Shown: in pieces, positions 6,053 to 7,304 of the stretch
Position numbering within the stretch: the stretch's first letter is position 1
Layout of the letters: each line of letters starts with the position of its first letter
Source of the DNA: Alphaproteobacteria bacterium
GTDB taxonomy: Bacteria; Pseudomonadota; Alphaproteobacteria; ATCC43930; CGMCC-115725
Direction: 5' to 3'
DNA: 7,304 nucleotides
Assembly: GCA_028866355.1 (NCBI GenBank)
Contig: JAGWIH010000110.1
Coordinates: 1 to 7,304, forward strand
Position numbers and translations under genes: made by a program
The notes under the pieces: model-generated
What the model saw: only the letters and a program-made list of their open reading frames with translations
Told to the model about the DNA's origin: nothing
Databases searched by the model: none

Positions 6053-6063
6053 TGTGCTATAGT
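6053..6063 (+). promoter_or_regulatory. candidate extended -10 promoter of lon
   Basis: TGTGCTATAGT holds an extended -10, TG-C-TATAGT, with the hexamer at 6058-6063 matching TATAAT at 5 of 6 positions. The -35 at standard spacing (6035-6040) shows no match, as is tolerated by extended -10 promoters. Transcription would start near 6070, giving a leader of about 55 bases before lon. No convincing heat-shock sigma-32 site at proper spacing was found. Confidence 0.55.
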
Positions 6064-6125
6064 TCCCGTTGATCCCGGCGCGCCCTGGGGCGTTCTGTCT
6101 CACGGGCTTCCTCGAAAGGAGCAGC

Positions 6126-7304
<1,179 letters not shown>

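Noticed and set aside
6019..6055. Possible heat-shock sigma-32 promoter before lon: CTTGAT (6019-6024) with CTTATGTT (6046-6053)
   Set aside because: Both halves resemble the consensus, but about 21 bases separate the CTTGAT hexamer from the -10-like element, which is too far for known sigma-32 promoters.

Overview
The window is a GC-rich stretch (the coding third positions are mostly G or C), nearly all on the + strand. It carries the conserved protein quality-control cluster tig-clpP-clpX-lon, preceded by tRNA-Leu(UAG), a small uncharacterised gene, a malonyl-CoA decarboxylase gene and the 3' end of an NAD(P)H-hydrate dehydratase gene. Base composition, the order tRNA-Leu/tig/clpP/clpX/lon and the close resemblance of ClpP, ClpX and Lon to proteobacterial forms suggest an alphaproteobacterium, perhaps Rhodospirillales-like. 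That placement is inference from recalled gene order and protein style, not from a search.

Layout. 1-430: C-terminal part of nnrD, cut by the left edge. 423-1832: malonyl-CoA decarboxylase, overlapping nnrD by 8 bases. 1833-1997: an AT-rich gap with a perfect TTGACA, short TTAAT/ATTAA symmetry and a convergent pair of near-DnaA boxes. 1998-2249: an 83-residue protein of unknown function with a TTG start. 2328-2412: tRNA-Leu with encoded CCA. 2465-3796: trigger factor. 3834-4469: ClpP. 4470-4676: a 207-base gap with palindromes and a clear RNA hairpin close to the clpX start. 4677-5942: ClpX. 5943-6125: a gap with a terminator-like hairpin and a good extended -10 element. 6126-7304: Lon, cut by the right edge. 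No gene-free stretch exceeds about 210 bases.

How the genes work together. Trigger factor receives nascent chains at the ribosome. ClpX unfolds tagged or damaged proteins and feeds them to ClpP. Lon is the second, independent ATP-dependent protease. The gaps of 207 and 183 bases before clpX and lon contain promoter-like elements, which suggests separate control, while tig and clpP look like one transcription unit. The two upstream enzymes are metabolic: repair of hydrated NAD(P)H, and conversion of malonyl-CoA to acetyl-CoA. They look translationally coupled to each other and unrelated to proteolysis.

I did not find a new multi-gene system. The coding content is ordinary housekeeping. The points worth a second look are non-coding: the hairpin in the clpX leader, the DnaA-box-like pair in the AT-rich gap, the G-rich tract at the TTG start of the unknown small gene, and the apparently unterminated tRNA-tig junction.
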